A stretch of DNA of 64,000 nucleotides from Mycolicibacterium goodii (GTDB lineage: Bacteria; Actinomycetota; Actinomycetes; Mycobacteriales; Mycobacteriaceae), in contig NZ_CP092364.2 of the NCBI RefSeq assembly GCF_022370755.2, forward strand, positions 3,968,001-4,032,000, given 5' to 3'. Positions within the stretch are counted from its first letter, which is position 1. Each line of letters begins with the position of its first letter. A program made the position numbers and the translations under genes. Shown piece by piece: positions 54,454 through 63,500 of the stretch. The notes below the pieces were generated by a model. That model worked only from the letters and a program-made list of their open reading frames with translations. It searched no databases and had not been told where the DNA came from.

Positions 54454-56211
54454 TCAGCCGGGAAGCACGGGAAGCGAACCCGGCACCATCAATGGATTGA
54501 CCTCTACCCAGCCGGAGTTCTGCTCGTCGGCCGACGCCGAAAGTTGCTTGACCCCACGCTGATCGGCGACATAGACCGTGGACGGGTTGGCAGCCACCGT
54601 GGTCACCGGCATGACCAGGTTGCGGCTCGGCGCGTCGGAGTTGACCCCGTCGAGGTTCACGTAGGACACCGGGTGCTGGGGATCGGTCCGGCTGACGACG
54701 ATGTCGTCGCCGGTACGCCAGGACAGCGACACAGCGGAATCGCCCAGCCCGAAGCCCAACCGGCGCGGGTAGGTCAGCAGGAAGCGCCCGTCCTGCGCCT
54801 GCTCGACAGCCGCCAGGATCACCTGCCCTTCGATCACCATCGCGGCACGGGTGCCGTCGCGTGACAGTTGCAGTTCGGTGATCGGGCCCGGATAGCGACT
54901 GGACACCGCGCTGGAATCCACCGGGATGCGCGCCGGTGTCCCTGAGGCGTCCCGGATGGCGCGCACCACGTTGGTGCCGTCGGCGACCACCCACACCGCC
55001 TGATCCAGTGACCAACTGGGCCGCGACAGCGCGCGGCCCTCCATGGCCTGAACCGTGCTGCCGCCCAACGGGCCGATCCACAGCGTCGCGGCCGGATCCG
55101 GGGCCCCCGGCGGCGCCACGACAGATGCGGCGTCCTGGCCGTTGCGTGAGACCGACGCGGAAACCTGGTGCGGCGCCTGCCCGAACGCGCCGGGAACGCG
55201 CGGTGCGCGCTGACCGTCGAGGGACACCAGCGAGCCGTTGACGAGCGCGTGCAAACCCGCCGCGGCGCCGGGGGCCGCACCCGGGTCTGTCGCGGCGACG
55301 TCGGAGGTCTCCCAGCCGTCGGCGAATCGGTCGTCGAGCGGCGCGCCGTCCACGTTGATAACGTACGGGCCGGCCACACCCGCCCGCGACAGCGTCCAGA
55401 TGAGCTGGGCGGCAAGCAATTGACGGCTGTGCGGGTCGGAGGCCGACAGATTCTCCAGATCGATGCGGGCACCGCCGTATCCGCGGCCCACACCGGTCTT
55501 GCCGCCGTCGGCGCGGGTCACCGGACCGCGCAGCTTCAACGGCGCGTCCAGCAGGTTGCGCACGGACCGTTCCATCTCCGGCCGGGGCCCGGCGATCAGT
55601 TTCGAGACCAGTTCGGTGGCAAGCTGATCCGGGTCCGACACCGCGACGTAGCGCGGATCGGGCACCACCGTGGTCCCGGTCGGGTCCACGAAGTAGAGGG
55701 TGTAGCGCTTGTAGGTGGCCTGGAACTGCTGCCAGTCGAGGAACACGCCGTTGGGCAACCGGTCGATGCGCCATCCGCCCGAGGTCTTGACCAGTTCGAT
55801 CGGCCCCGGATCGGGCAGCGCGCCGTCGGCCGTCTCGAAAACGCCCAGATCCGAGAGGGATCCGAGGATATCGGCGCGCATGCTCACCGAAACCCGGTCG
55901 GTGCTGCGGGTTTCGACGAACACCACGCGGTCGATCAGCAGTGCGCTGCCCGCGTCGTCCCAGGCGCTCGATGCGGACTCGGTGAGGAACTGTCGCGCCG
56001 CGAGGTGCCGGTTCGCGGGATCCGCCGTCGCTTTCAGGAATTCCCGCAGCAGTACATCCGGATCCATGTCCGGGGTCGGTTTCGGCAGACTCGGCGGGGC
56101 CGGCCGTTCGACCGTGCCGATCGCCTGCGGAGAGGACGAGCTGGGGATCCCCGCGCAACCGGCCACCAGTGCCACCAGACCGACGATCAACACCGTCAGC
56201 AGGCGCTTCAC
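54454..56211 (-). CDS. lpqB: Lipoprotein LpqB, partner of the MtrAB system
   Basis: A cell-envelope lipoprotein that modulates the MtrB sensor. The 585-residue product has a lipobox LVALVAGC with the lipid-attached cysteine at residue 19. The N-terminal mature part contains GerMN-like domains (about 60-280) and the C-terminal half is a propeller-like domain ending [21 protein letters not shown] 56211 overlaps the stop of mtrB (GTGTGA), fixing the start and showing coupling. Operon order mtrA-mtrB-lpqB is the general actinobacterial one. Confidence 0.92.
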   Translation of the reverse strand: MKRLLTVLIVGLVALVAGCAGIPSSSSPQAIGTVERPAPPSLPKPTPDMDPDVLLREFLKATADPANRHLAARQFLTESASSAWDDAGSALLIDRVVFVETRSTDRVSVSMRADILGSLSDLGVFETADGALPDPGPIELVKTSGGWRIDRLPNGVFLDWQQFQATYKRYTLYFVDPTGTTVVPDPRYVAVSDPDQLATELVSKLIAGPRPEMERSVRNLLDAPLKLRGPVTRADGGKTGVGRGYGGARIDLENLSASDPHSRQLLAAQLIWTLSRAGVAGPYVINVDGAPLDDRFADGWETSDVAATDPGAAPGAAAGLHALVNGSLVSLDGQRAPRVPGAFGQAPHQVSASVSRNGQDAASVVAPPGAPDPAATLWIGPLGGSTVQAMEGRALSRPSWSLDQAVWVVADGTNVVRAIRDASGTPARIPVDSSAVSSRYPGPITELQLSRDGTRAAMVIEGQVILAAVEQAQDGRFLLTYPRRLGFGLGDSAVSLSWRTGDDIVVSRTDPQHPVSYVNLDGVNSDAPSRNLVMPVTTVAANPSTVYVADQRGVKQLSASADEQNSGWVEVNPLMVPGSLPVLPG

Positions 56212-57869
56212 ACGCTCTCCTCCGCTGCTTCCCGATCCTTGCTGGAACGGCGGCGCGGTGGCCGCTGCTCCGTGACAGGCTTGAGCGGCAGCGGGCTCGT
56301 GGTCACCTTGTGACCACGCACCAGCGGCAAGGTGAGCCGGAAGCACGCGCCCTTGCCCGGTTCGCCCCATGCCTCCAGCCGCCCCTGGTGCAGGCGGGCG
56401 TCCTCGATGCTGATCGCCAGCCCCAGACCCGTGCCGCCCGAACGCCGCACACGCGACGGATCCGATCGCCAGAACCGGCTGAACACCAGCTTCTCCTCGC
56501 CGGGGCGCAGCCCCACCCCGAAATCGCGGACGGTGACGGCCACGGTGTCCTCGTCCGCGGCCATCCGGATCTGGACGGGCTTGCTCTCGGCGTGATCGAT
56601 GGCGTTGGCGATGAGGTTCCGCAGAATGCGTTCCACGCGGCGTGGATCCACCTCGGCGATGACCTCGTCCTCGGGCATGTCGAGGGTGAGCTCGACCTGT
56701 GCGTCGGCCGCGAGGTGCCCGACGTTGTCCAGTGCGCTGCGCACCGTCGACCGCAGATCCAGGGACTCGACCGACAGTTCGGCCACACCGGCGTCGTGGC
56801 GCGAGATCTCCAGCAGATCGGCCAGCAGTGTCTCGAACCGGTCGAGCTCGCTGACCATGAGTTCGGTCGACCGGCGCAGCGCCGGGTCCAGATCCTCGCT
56901 GTGGTCGTAGATCAGGTCCGCGGCCATCCGCACCGTCGTCAGCGGCGTGCGCAACTCGTGGCTCACATCAGAGGTGAAGCGACGTTGCAGATTACCGAAC
57001 TCCTCGAGCTGCTGGATCTGGCGCGACAGGCTCTCGGCCATGTCGTTGAACGACACCGCCAGCCGCGCCATGTCGTCCTCGCCGCGAACCGGCATGCGTT
57101 CGGTGAGGTGCCCTTCGGCGAAGCGTTCGGCGATACGCGAGGCCGAGCGCACCGGCTGCACGATCTGCCGTGCGACCACCAGTGCGATCGCCGCGAGCAG
57201 GCCGAGCAGCACCACGCCGCCGGTCGCCATGGTGCCGCGCACCAGCGAGATGGTGCTCTCCTCGTTGTTCAGCGGGAAGATCAGGTACAGCTCAAGATTC
57301 GGCACCGACGACGTCGTCGGGCTGCCGACGACGAGCGCCGGTCCGGAGAACCCCTCGGTCTGCACGGTTGCGTACTGGTAGCTGACCTGGCCGGCCTTGA
57401 CGAAGTCACGCAGCGCTTCGGGGATCTGCTGCACCGGTCCGGCCGCGGCGGCCGCCCGCGGACCGTCGCCGGGTACGACAAGGACCGCATCGAACGCGCC
57501 CGCCAAGTCCGCACGCACGTCGGCCTTGCGGTCGACCAGCGTGTTGCGGGCCAGCTGCAGGCTGCTCTCCAGCGAGCGGGACTCCTCACCGCCCACGATG
57601 CCGCTGACGGTGTTGCGGGCCCGCTCCACCTCTTCGGTGGCGGCCTTCACCTTGACTTCGAGGATCCGGTCAGTGATCTGACTGGTCAGCACGAAGCCGA
57701 GTACCAATATGACGGCCAGCGAGAGCCCGAGGGTCAGCGTGACGACCCGCAGTTGCAGGGAGCGACGCCACACCAAGCCGAGCGCTCTGCCCAACGTCCC
57801 CAATCCGCGCACAAGTGGGCCGGAACCTCCCCATCGCCCACGTATACGCCGCCTGGAGCCGAAGATCAT
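56208..57869 (-). CDS. mtrB: Sensor histidine kinase MtrB
   Basis: The membrane kinase of the essential MtrA-MtrB pair that links cell division, cell wall turnover and DNA replication. The 553-residue protein has transmembrane helices at about residues 42-62 and 210-230, an extracytoplasmic sensor domain between them, a HAMP linker, the acceptor histidine at about 304 in [13 protein letters not shown], and a HATPase domain with [11 protein letters not shown] and GLGLAIS. A basic tail follows. Start chosen as ATG 57869 with GAGGAG eight bases upstream, matching the M. tuberculosis N-terminus; GTG 57875 is the alternative. Confidence 0.93.
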   Translation of the reverse strand: MIFGSRRRIRGRWGGSGPLVRGLGTLGRALGLVWRRSLQLRVVTLTLGLSLAVILVLGFVLTSQITDRILEVKVKAATEEVERARNTVSGIVGGEESRSLESSLQLARNTLVDRKADVRADLAGAFDAVLVVPGDGPRAAAAAGPVQQIPEALRDFVKAGQVSYQYATVQTEGFSGPALVVGSPTTSSVPNLELYLIFPLNNEESTISLVRGTMATGGVVLLGLLAAIALVVARQIVQPVRSASRIAERFAEGHLTERMPVRGEDDMARLAVSFNDMAESLSRQIQQLEEFGNLQRRFTSDVSHELRTPLTTVRMAADLIYDHSEDLDPALRRSTELMVSELDRFETLLADLLEISRHDAGVAELSVESLDLRSTVRSALDNVGHLAADAQVELTLDMPEDEVIAEVDPRRVERILRNLIANAIDHAESKPVQIRMAADEDTVAVTVRDFGVGLRPGEEKLVFSRFWRSDPSRVRRSGGTGLGLAISIEDARLHQGRLEAWGEPGKGACFRLTLPLVRGHKVTTSPLPLKPVTEQRPPRRRSSKDREAAEESV

Positions 57870-57936
57870 CGGCACCGCTCCTCGTGCACAGAAGCCTTCG
57901 ACTCGTCACGGCGCCGCGCTTCGTCGCAGGCGTCGA

Positions 57937-58623
57937 TCACGGGGGTCCGGCCTTGTATCCCACTCCTCGAACGGTCAGGACCACCTGCGGGTTCTCCGGG
58001 TCTTTCTCCACCTTCGCCCGCAACCGTTGGACATGCACGTTCACCAAACGGGTGTCAGCGGGGTGCCGGTATCCCCACACCTGTTCGAGCAGCACATCCC
58101 GAGTAAACACCTGCCGTGGTTTGCGTGCCAGAGCCACCAGCAGGTCGAACTCCAGCGGTGTCAGCGAAATCTGCTCCCCCTGCCGGGTCACCTTGTGCGC
58201 GGGCACGTCGATCTCGACGTCGCCGATCGACAGCATCTCGGCGGGCTCGTCCTCGTTGCGGCGCAACCGGGCGCGGACGCGCGCGACGAGTTCCTTGGGC
58301 TTGAACGGCTTCATCACATAGTCGTCGGCTCCGGATTCCAGGCCCAGCACCACGTCGACGGTGTCGGTCTTGGCGGTCAGCATGACGATCGGCACGCCGG
58401 AGTCGGCACGCAGCACACGGCACACGTCGATGCCGTTCATCCCCGGCAGCATCAGGTCGAGCAGGACCAGGTCCGGCCTCAGCTCACGGACAGCGGTGAG
58501 TGCCTGGCTGCCGTCGCCGATGACCGCGGTGTCGAAACCCTCACCACGCAGAACGATGGTGAGCATCTCGGCCAGTGACGGGTCGTCATCGACGACAAGG
58601 ATCCTTTGCCTCATGGTGTCCAT
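57937..58623 (-). CDS. mtrA: Response regulator MtrA
   Basis: OmpR-family response regulator, 228 residues, essential in M. tuberculosis. Receiver domain with the phosphoacceptor D56 in LVLLDLMLPG, the acidic pocket VVDDD near residues 10-14 and the conserved lysine in MKPFKPKEL; winged-helix DNA-binding domain from about residue 130 with LTPLEFDLLVALARKPRQVF. The sequence is nearly identical to M. tuberculosis MtrA as I recall it. ATG 58623 (MDTMRQRILV) is the established start. It lies 67 bases before mtrB. Confidence 0.95.
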   Translation of the reverse strand: MDTMRQRILVVDDDPSLAEMLTIVLRGEGFDTAVIGDGSQALTAVRELRPDLVLLDLMLPGMNGIDVCRVLRADSGVPIVMLTAKTDTVDVVLGLESGADDYVMKPFKPKELVARVRARLRRNEDEPAEMLSIGDVEIDVPAHKVTRQGEQISLTPLEFDLLVALARKPRQVFTRDVLLEQVWGYRHPADTRLVNVHVQRLRAKVEKDPENPQVVLTVRGVGYKAGPP

Positions 58624-58674
58624 GGTGTCACCAGATCGCCACAAAACTCGGCTACCACACGCGGGCGTTTCGCT

Positions 58675-59307
58675 TCAACCGCTGCTTAACCGGTCCGCCA
58701 GGGCCGTCGCGTCCACGTCGGCCCCGGCGATCGCCCACCGGCCGCCCCAGTCGGAGGCCGCGAGCTCCGCATACACCTCGCCCGTGCGCCGCTGCAGACC
58801 GTCGTCGCGTTCATAGGCGTCCTTGGCGCGGTCGGCCTCGGTGTTCGCGCGGTGCTCGGCGCGCTGCGCCGCCAGTTCGGTCGGCACGTTCAGCAGCACC
58901 TGCCAGTTCGGCACCGGCAGGTGCAGCCGTCCGAACTCCAGATCACGCACCCACGCCACCACGTCACCGTCGACGCCCTGGTGCAGGCGCGCGGCGCTGT
59001 ACGCCGCGTTCGACGCCACATACCGGTCCAGGATGACGACGTCATACGCGGCCTGCAGGTGCTCGATCTCCTCCCGCGCGCCCGCGCGGTCCAACGCGAA
59101 CAGCGTCGCCATCGCATACACGGAGTCCGCGAGGTCACCGTGGCTGCCGTGCAAGGCCTCGGCCGCCAGGTCCGCGGGCACCGACTGGTGGTACCGCGGG
59201 AACGCCAGGCTCGCCACCGACTTGTGGTTCGTCTCGAACGCCGCCCGCAGGCCGTTGGTCAACGTGCGCTTTCCTGCGCCGTCGACGCCCTCTATCGCGA
59301 TGAGCAC
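58675..59307 (-). CDS. tmk: Thymidylate kinase
   Basis: Phosphorylates dTMP to dTDP. The 210-residue protein has the P-loop IAIEGVDGAGKRTLTNGL, the DRY-like motif VVILDRYVASNAAYSAARLH, and a lid region with arginines. GTG 59307 (VLIAIEGVDG) gives the family length and N-terminus; an in-frame ATG at 59340 adds 11 residues and is the other option. It is divergent from the EsxF-like gene and the last gene of the conserved block. Confidence 0.92.
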   Translation of the reverse strand: MLIAIEGVDGAGKRTLTNGLRAAFETNHKSVASLAFPRYHQSVPADLAAEALHGSHGDLADSVYAMATLFALDRAGAREEIEHLQAAYDVVILDRYVASNAAYSAARLHQGVDGDVVAWVRDLEFGRLHLPVPNWQVLLNVPTELAAQRAEHRANTEADRAKDAYERDDGLQRRTGEVYAELAASDWGGRWAIAGADVDATALADRLSSG

Positions 59308-59395
59308 ACGGGCAGCGTAATTGGTGCGCTCGAGGCCCATCGAGCGCCGATAAACTCATCCTCGGTTGTCGGCTGCCGGTCGAGGGGGTAACGCT

Positions 59396-60232
59396 GTGGG
59401 GCAGTCGCTGGAAGTTGTCACGTCTGAACTTCGGTCGGCCTCGGCCAGGCTCGCTGAGGCCGGCCAACGCCTGCAGGACGGATTGTCCGCCGTCGATCTC
59501 TCGGTGGATCAGCTGCTGGGGCCGGGGTGGAACGGCGGCGCCGCGTCCGCGTACTCGGAACAGTGGGACAAGTGGCACAACGGCGCCGGACAGGTCATCC
59601 GGGGTCTGCAGGCGATGTCGGAGTCACTGAAAGCCTCGGCCGACAGCTACAGCGCCACCGACCAGCAGGCCGCTGGTGCGGTCGGCTCCTCGTTCCACCC
59701 CGGCAGCGGGTCATCTGCGGGACCAGCCGGTGCCTCACCGGCATCCACTGTCTCCGCTACGTCGGCTCAACCCGCCTCGTCGGCCCAGATGGGTGGCAGC
59801 ACAGGTGATCTCGCGGAAATGATGGGTCTCGGCGAGCCCGCAGCTCAGCTCGGCGGCCAGCTCGCCGAGGGCGCTGCACAGGCGGCAGGGCAGTTGGCCG
59901 GCGGGCTCACCCAGGCCGCAACGACGATCGCACAAGGCGTGACGGGAATCGTCCAAGCCGCGCAATCGCAGTCGGGCGCCGATGCCACCCCGGCCGGGCC
60001 CGGCAACACGACCGGCGTCGAACACTCACTCGCGCTGGACGAACAGAATCGGGACGACGGTGAGCGCGACGAGAACGACGGTGAGGAGGCCGACCGGGAG
60101 GGCGACGAACGAGACGGCCATGACGGCGCCGCCGCGTCCGGATCACCGGGCTTGTCCGCCCCTGCGGAGATGACACCTGCGCCGAGGACCGGGAATCCGA
60201 TGCGCTTCGGGAGGCTGAACGATGCCCAGTAG
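59396..60232 (+). CDS. EsxF-like WXG100 protein with a long C-terminal tail
   Basis: A type VII secretion substrate, probably one half of an Esx pair. The first 95 residues resemble M. tuberculosis EsxF: the helix turn is GPGWNGGAASAY with the W-x-G at residues 45-47, and HNGAGQVIRGLQAM follows. The export signal Y-x3-D is at residues 85-89 (YSATD). Unlike EsxF (about 100 residues), this protein continues to 278 residues with an Ala/Gly/Ser-rich stretch and a strongly acidic segment (DDGERDENDGEEADREGDER) followed by a basic end. GTG 59396 is the start. Its stop region overlaps the start of the next gene by 11 bases. Confidence 0.82.
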   Translation: MGQSLEVVTSELRSASARLAEAGQRLQDGLSAVDLSVDQLLGPGWNGGAASAYSEQWDKWHNGAGQVIRGLQAMSESLKASADSYSATDQQAAGAVGSSFHPGSGSSAGPAGASPASTVSATSAQPASSAQMGGSTGDLAEMMGLGEPAAQLGGQLAEGAAQAAGQLAGGLTQAATTIAQGVTGIVQAAQSQSGADATPAGPGNTTGVEHSLALDEQNRDDGERDENDGEEADREGDERDGHDGAAASGSPGLSAPAEMTPAPRTGNPMRFGRLNDAQ

Positions 60233-60530
60233 CGGTGGCGGGTCCCCTCTGGTGGTCGATTTCGGGCAGATGCAGGATGCGATCGCGCATATGGCGAGTT
60301 TCGAGCGCGAGGTCACCAGTTGCCTGGAGGACATCGACCGGACCATGGCTTCGTTGCGGCAGTCGTGGCACGGCGACGCGTCCGACGCACAGGCTCAGGC
60401 GCAAGCGCAGTGGCGAGAAGGCGCCGAGCAGATGCGGGAAGCCCTGTCGCAGTTGCAGAAGATCGCCCAGACTGCACGGTCGAATTACACCGACGCTGTT
60501 GCCAAGAACTCCCAGATGTGGGATGCCTAG
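60222..60530 (+). CDS. EsxE-like WXG100 protein
   Basis: A 102-residue WXG100 protein and presumed partner of the preceding EsxF-like protein. The turn between the two helices is RQSWHGDASDA with W49-H50-G51. The order of conserved residues and the C-terminal SNYTDAVAKNSQMW match M. tuberculosis EsxE, which ends ANYTGAMATNLGMW as I recall. It lacks a clean Y-x3-D/E signal, as expected if its partner carries it. It overlaps the EsxF-like gene by 11 bases and the next gene by one base (TAGTG). Confidence 0.85.
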   Translation: MPSSGGGSPLVVDFGQMQDAIAHMASFEREVTSCLEDIDRTMASLRQSWHGDASDAQAQAQAQWREGAEQMREALSQLQKIAQTARSNYTDAVAKNSQMWDA

Positions 60531-63500
60531 TGCCATCCAACAGCGGTGATGGCGGCGGCGTCAGCGGCATACGGATTGAAGTCGACCCCCAGGTACTGAT
60601 CCGCGCGGGACAGAGCATGTCCTCACTTGGCAAGCAGCTGGACATGCTCATGGGAGCGCTCGGACCCATGCTGTCGAGCGGTATCGCCTCCGGCATCGAT
60701 CTTGCCGGGCTCGCGATGGCCTTGGAATACGGCGATCTCACGCAGAAGTTCTCCGACACCTTGGCCGGCGGCGCAAACACTCTCAAAGCTGTTGGCATCA
60801 AACTTCAGGCGAGCGGACACAACTACGCCAACGCCGACGCGGTTTCCACCATCGGCGGGGGCGGCCCGACGGGAAGCGTGGACGGCGAGTTCGAGGAAAC
60901 GACGCCGGTCGACGCCAGGGACAGCCCGAGCCTCAGTGTCGTTCCGCCGCCGCCGTCGTGGTTCCTCGTGGCAAGTTTTCTCGGCCCCACCGCCTGGCCA
61001 TCGGGGAATCCTTCGATGTTGCGTCTGACCGCGGCTCAGTGGAAGAACCTGGCTTCCGGATTCTCCACGCTCTCCGAGCAGGTCAGCGCCTCCAGAACGG
61101 CCGTATCGACCCAGAAGATCCCCGAAGCTTCGCAGATCGCGCAGGCACACGCTGACCTTGCGGACGGTGTCGCCGACCTGGCCGACCAGGCCACTCAGAT
61201 CGCCACGACGTTGGAAACGTTCGCCGACAACGTGCAGGACACACAGGACGCGATACGCCGACTGCTTGACCGCGTGTCGTCCATCGACGGGATCGTCGAC
61301 ACGGTCAAGGGCATCTTCACCGGGGACGCGCTCGACATCGTCAAAGAGGTCGTCGAGGACATTCGGACCCTCCTGGGGAACTTCCAGCGCCAGGTGAAAG
61401 CCGTTGGTGGACTGCTGGAAGCGCTCAAGGAGGCGCTCAACGACACTGTGACGAAGTTCCAGAAATGGGCCGACAAGAACCTGCGAGAACTCCTCGGCGA
61501 TCAAGTCGGCGGCGCGATCTCGGACATCATCAAGTTCCAGACCGACCTGACGACCGGTGTTCTCAGCGGTGTGATCAACACCGTGGCCGGAACAGTGGCG
61601 TTCGCCGACCTCGACACGTGGAAAGGCCTCGGTGAGACGGCCTTGGCCGTCGTCAAGGATCCGTCCTTGATCGATGACATCGGCATCGCCGCCGGCAAGG
61701 AGTTCCTGGCCTGGGATCAGTTGACCGGGGACAACCCGGGACGCGGCATCGGCGAAGCGGGCTTCAACATCGCCGGCCTGTTCGTTGGCGGGCCGTTGTC
61801 CAAGGGTGGCACCGTGGCCAAGGGTGTCAACAAGGTCCGCAGGGCATTCGACCGAGCGGACTCTCCGTCCGTCGATCTCCCGGGGCGTCACGGCTTGGAT
61901 GGGGACCTGACGACTACGGGGTCCCGCGTTCCAGAAGTGCCAGAGATCCGACAGGGCGGCATCCCGGATTCCGTCATCAACCCGATGCCGCCCAATCGAA
62001 TTGACGCGCCGTCCAGTCCGAACGGCCTCGAGGCCCCGGTCCGACCTCCTGATCCGCCCGGACCGACGACGAACAACCCCGGCGGTGGTGCCCGCCCTTC
62101 CGGTGGCGGCGACGGTCCCCCACCCGATTCCCCGCACCGCCCAGTCGGCCCCACCGATCCGGGTCCGACACATAGCGACGCAGCGCCACCACATACGCCG
62201 AGCACACCCGAGTCGAACCGATCGGGATCCTCTTCGGTCGGCGAGCCTGGGATTCGCGGCAATTCAGAGCCCAGCTATACGCCGTCCCCCGTCGACCATT
62301 CGCCGCAGCACGCGCCCGAACCCGCCACGCCCGCAGCACAAAACGATGCTCCCCACACTCCGGCAGAGTCGAACCCGAAGCCGACTCACGAATCCGCGGC
62401 GTCGGATGCGCCTGCATCCACGCACTCACCGGCACAACACACCGGCGGATCGACAGGCGCAGACCCCACCGCGACGCGGCCCGATAACGACTTCACGTCA
62501 ACCGATCACCATCGCTTCGCGGTCGACGAATCACGCAGTTCGGCGGACCAACAAGCACATCGACCCGCAGAACAGCAGCCCGCTCATACTCCAGCAGCCG
62601 AGCACTCCGCCAACCACGACCGAAACTCGGTAGAAAGCAACGAGTCTCGGGAACCAGCGTATTCAGTGGCCGCCAACAACTCCCAGCCTGCAATGGCGAT
62701 GATGTCACCGGGTGTAGGCGGCGGTCCCACCTCGCCCATGACTCCCCACGCACCGGGGCCGGTGCACGGTGGCGGCGAAAGTCATTCTCCCGCTGCGAAA
62801 TCACCGGCGCCCGATACGACCACGCGCGGTCCAGAGACACGAGCTTCGCACACGGGATCGCCGGAACCTCCCAGGGCACAACAACCCAACGCTGTCGGAC
62901 CGGTGCCCGGGACCACGCCTTCGGCGCCGGTGCACCCATCGGAACACACAGCGTCACGAAGCTCGACCTCGAGTTCATCAACTGTCGCTCCGGCGGAACA
63001 CCAGGCGGCTCCGGAATCATCTCAACGGCAGTCAGTTTCTGACCGCGGCATGTCGCAGTCGGCACAAGAGCAACCGCGCGACTCCAGTCAGCCGGATCCC
63101 CAATCGCGTGCCAGCGACAGGTTTGCAGACCGCGAAGGATCAGAATTCGAATACAGCCCCATCATCGACGAAAATGGCCATTACGTTGGGGGCAGCCTGC
63201 CATCGTACGAAGAACTCCGTCGTTTGACACGAACGGAAGCAGACACCGCTCACTACTGGTCAGGCCGCGACGCGAACGGGGTCGGAGTAGGCCCAGACGG
63301 CTCGGGGATCGCGGAGCGCATCGCTGATGGGGCCAACGGAACAACTCTTGAGATGACTCTTGAGCGGAACGGCATTCATCCTCTTCCGGCGTGGAATCGC
63401 CACGACCCGGAGTCGGTGAGGTTCTGGGAAGACGCATCTGCTGCGTATGCGGAGAACGCTCGCGGCAACGTTACAGCGATCGTGGGCAGCGACCTTCGAC

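Noticed and set aside
56169..58106. A 645-codon open frame antisense to mtrB
   Set aside because: Opposite a well-defined histidine kinase; no domain in the translation.
60623..62194. A 523-codon open frame antisense to the CpnT-like gene
   Set aside because: The plus strand has the coherent domains, operon overlaps and export motif. The antisense product is low in complexity and without motifs.
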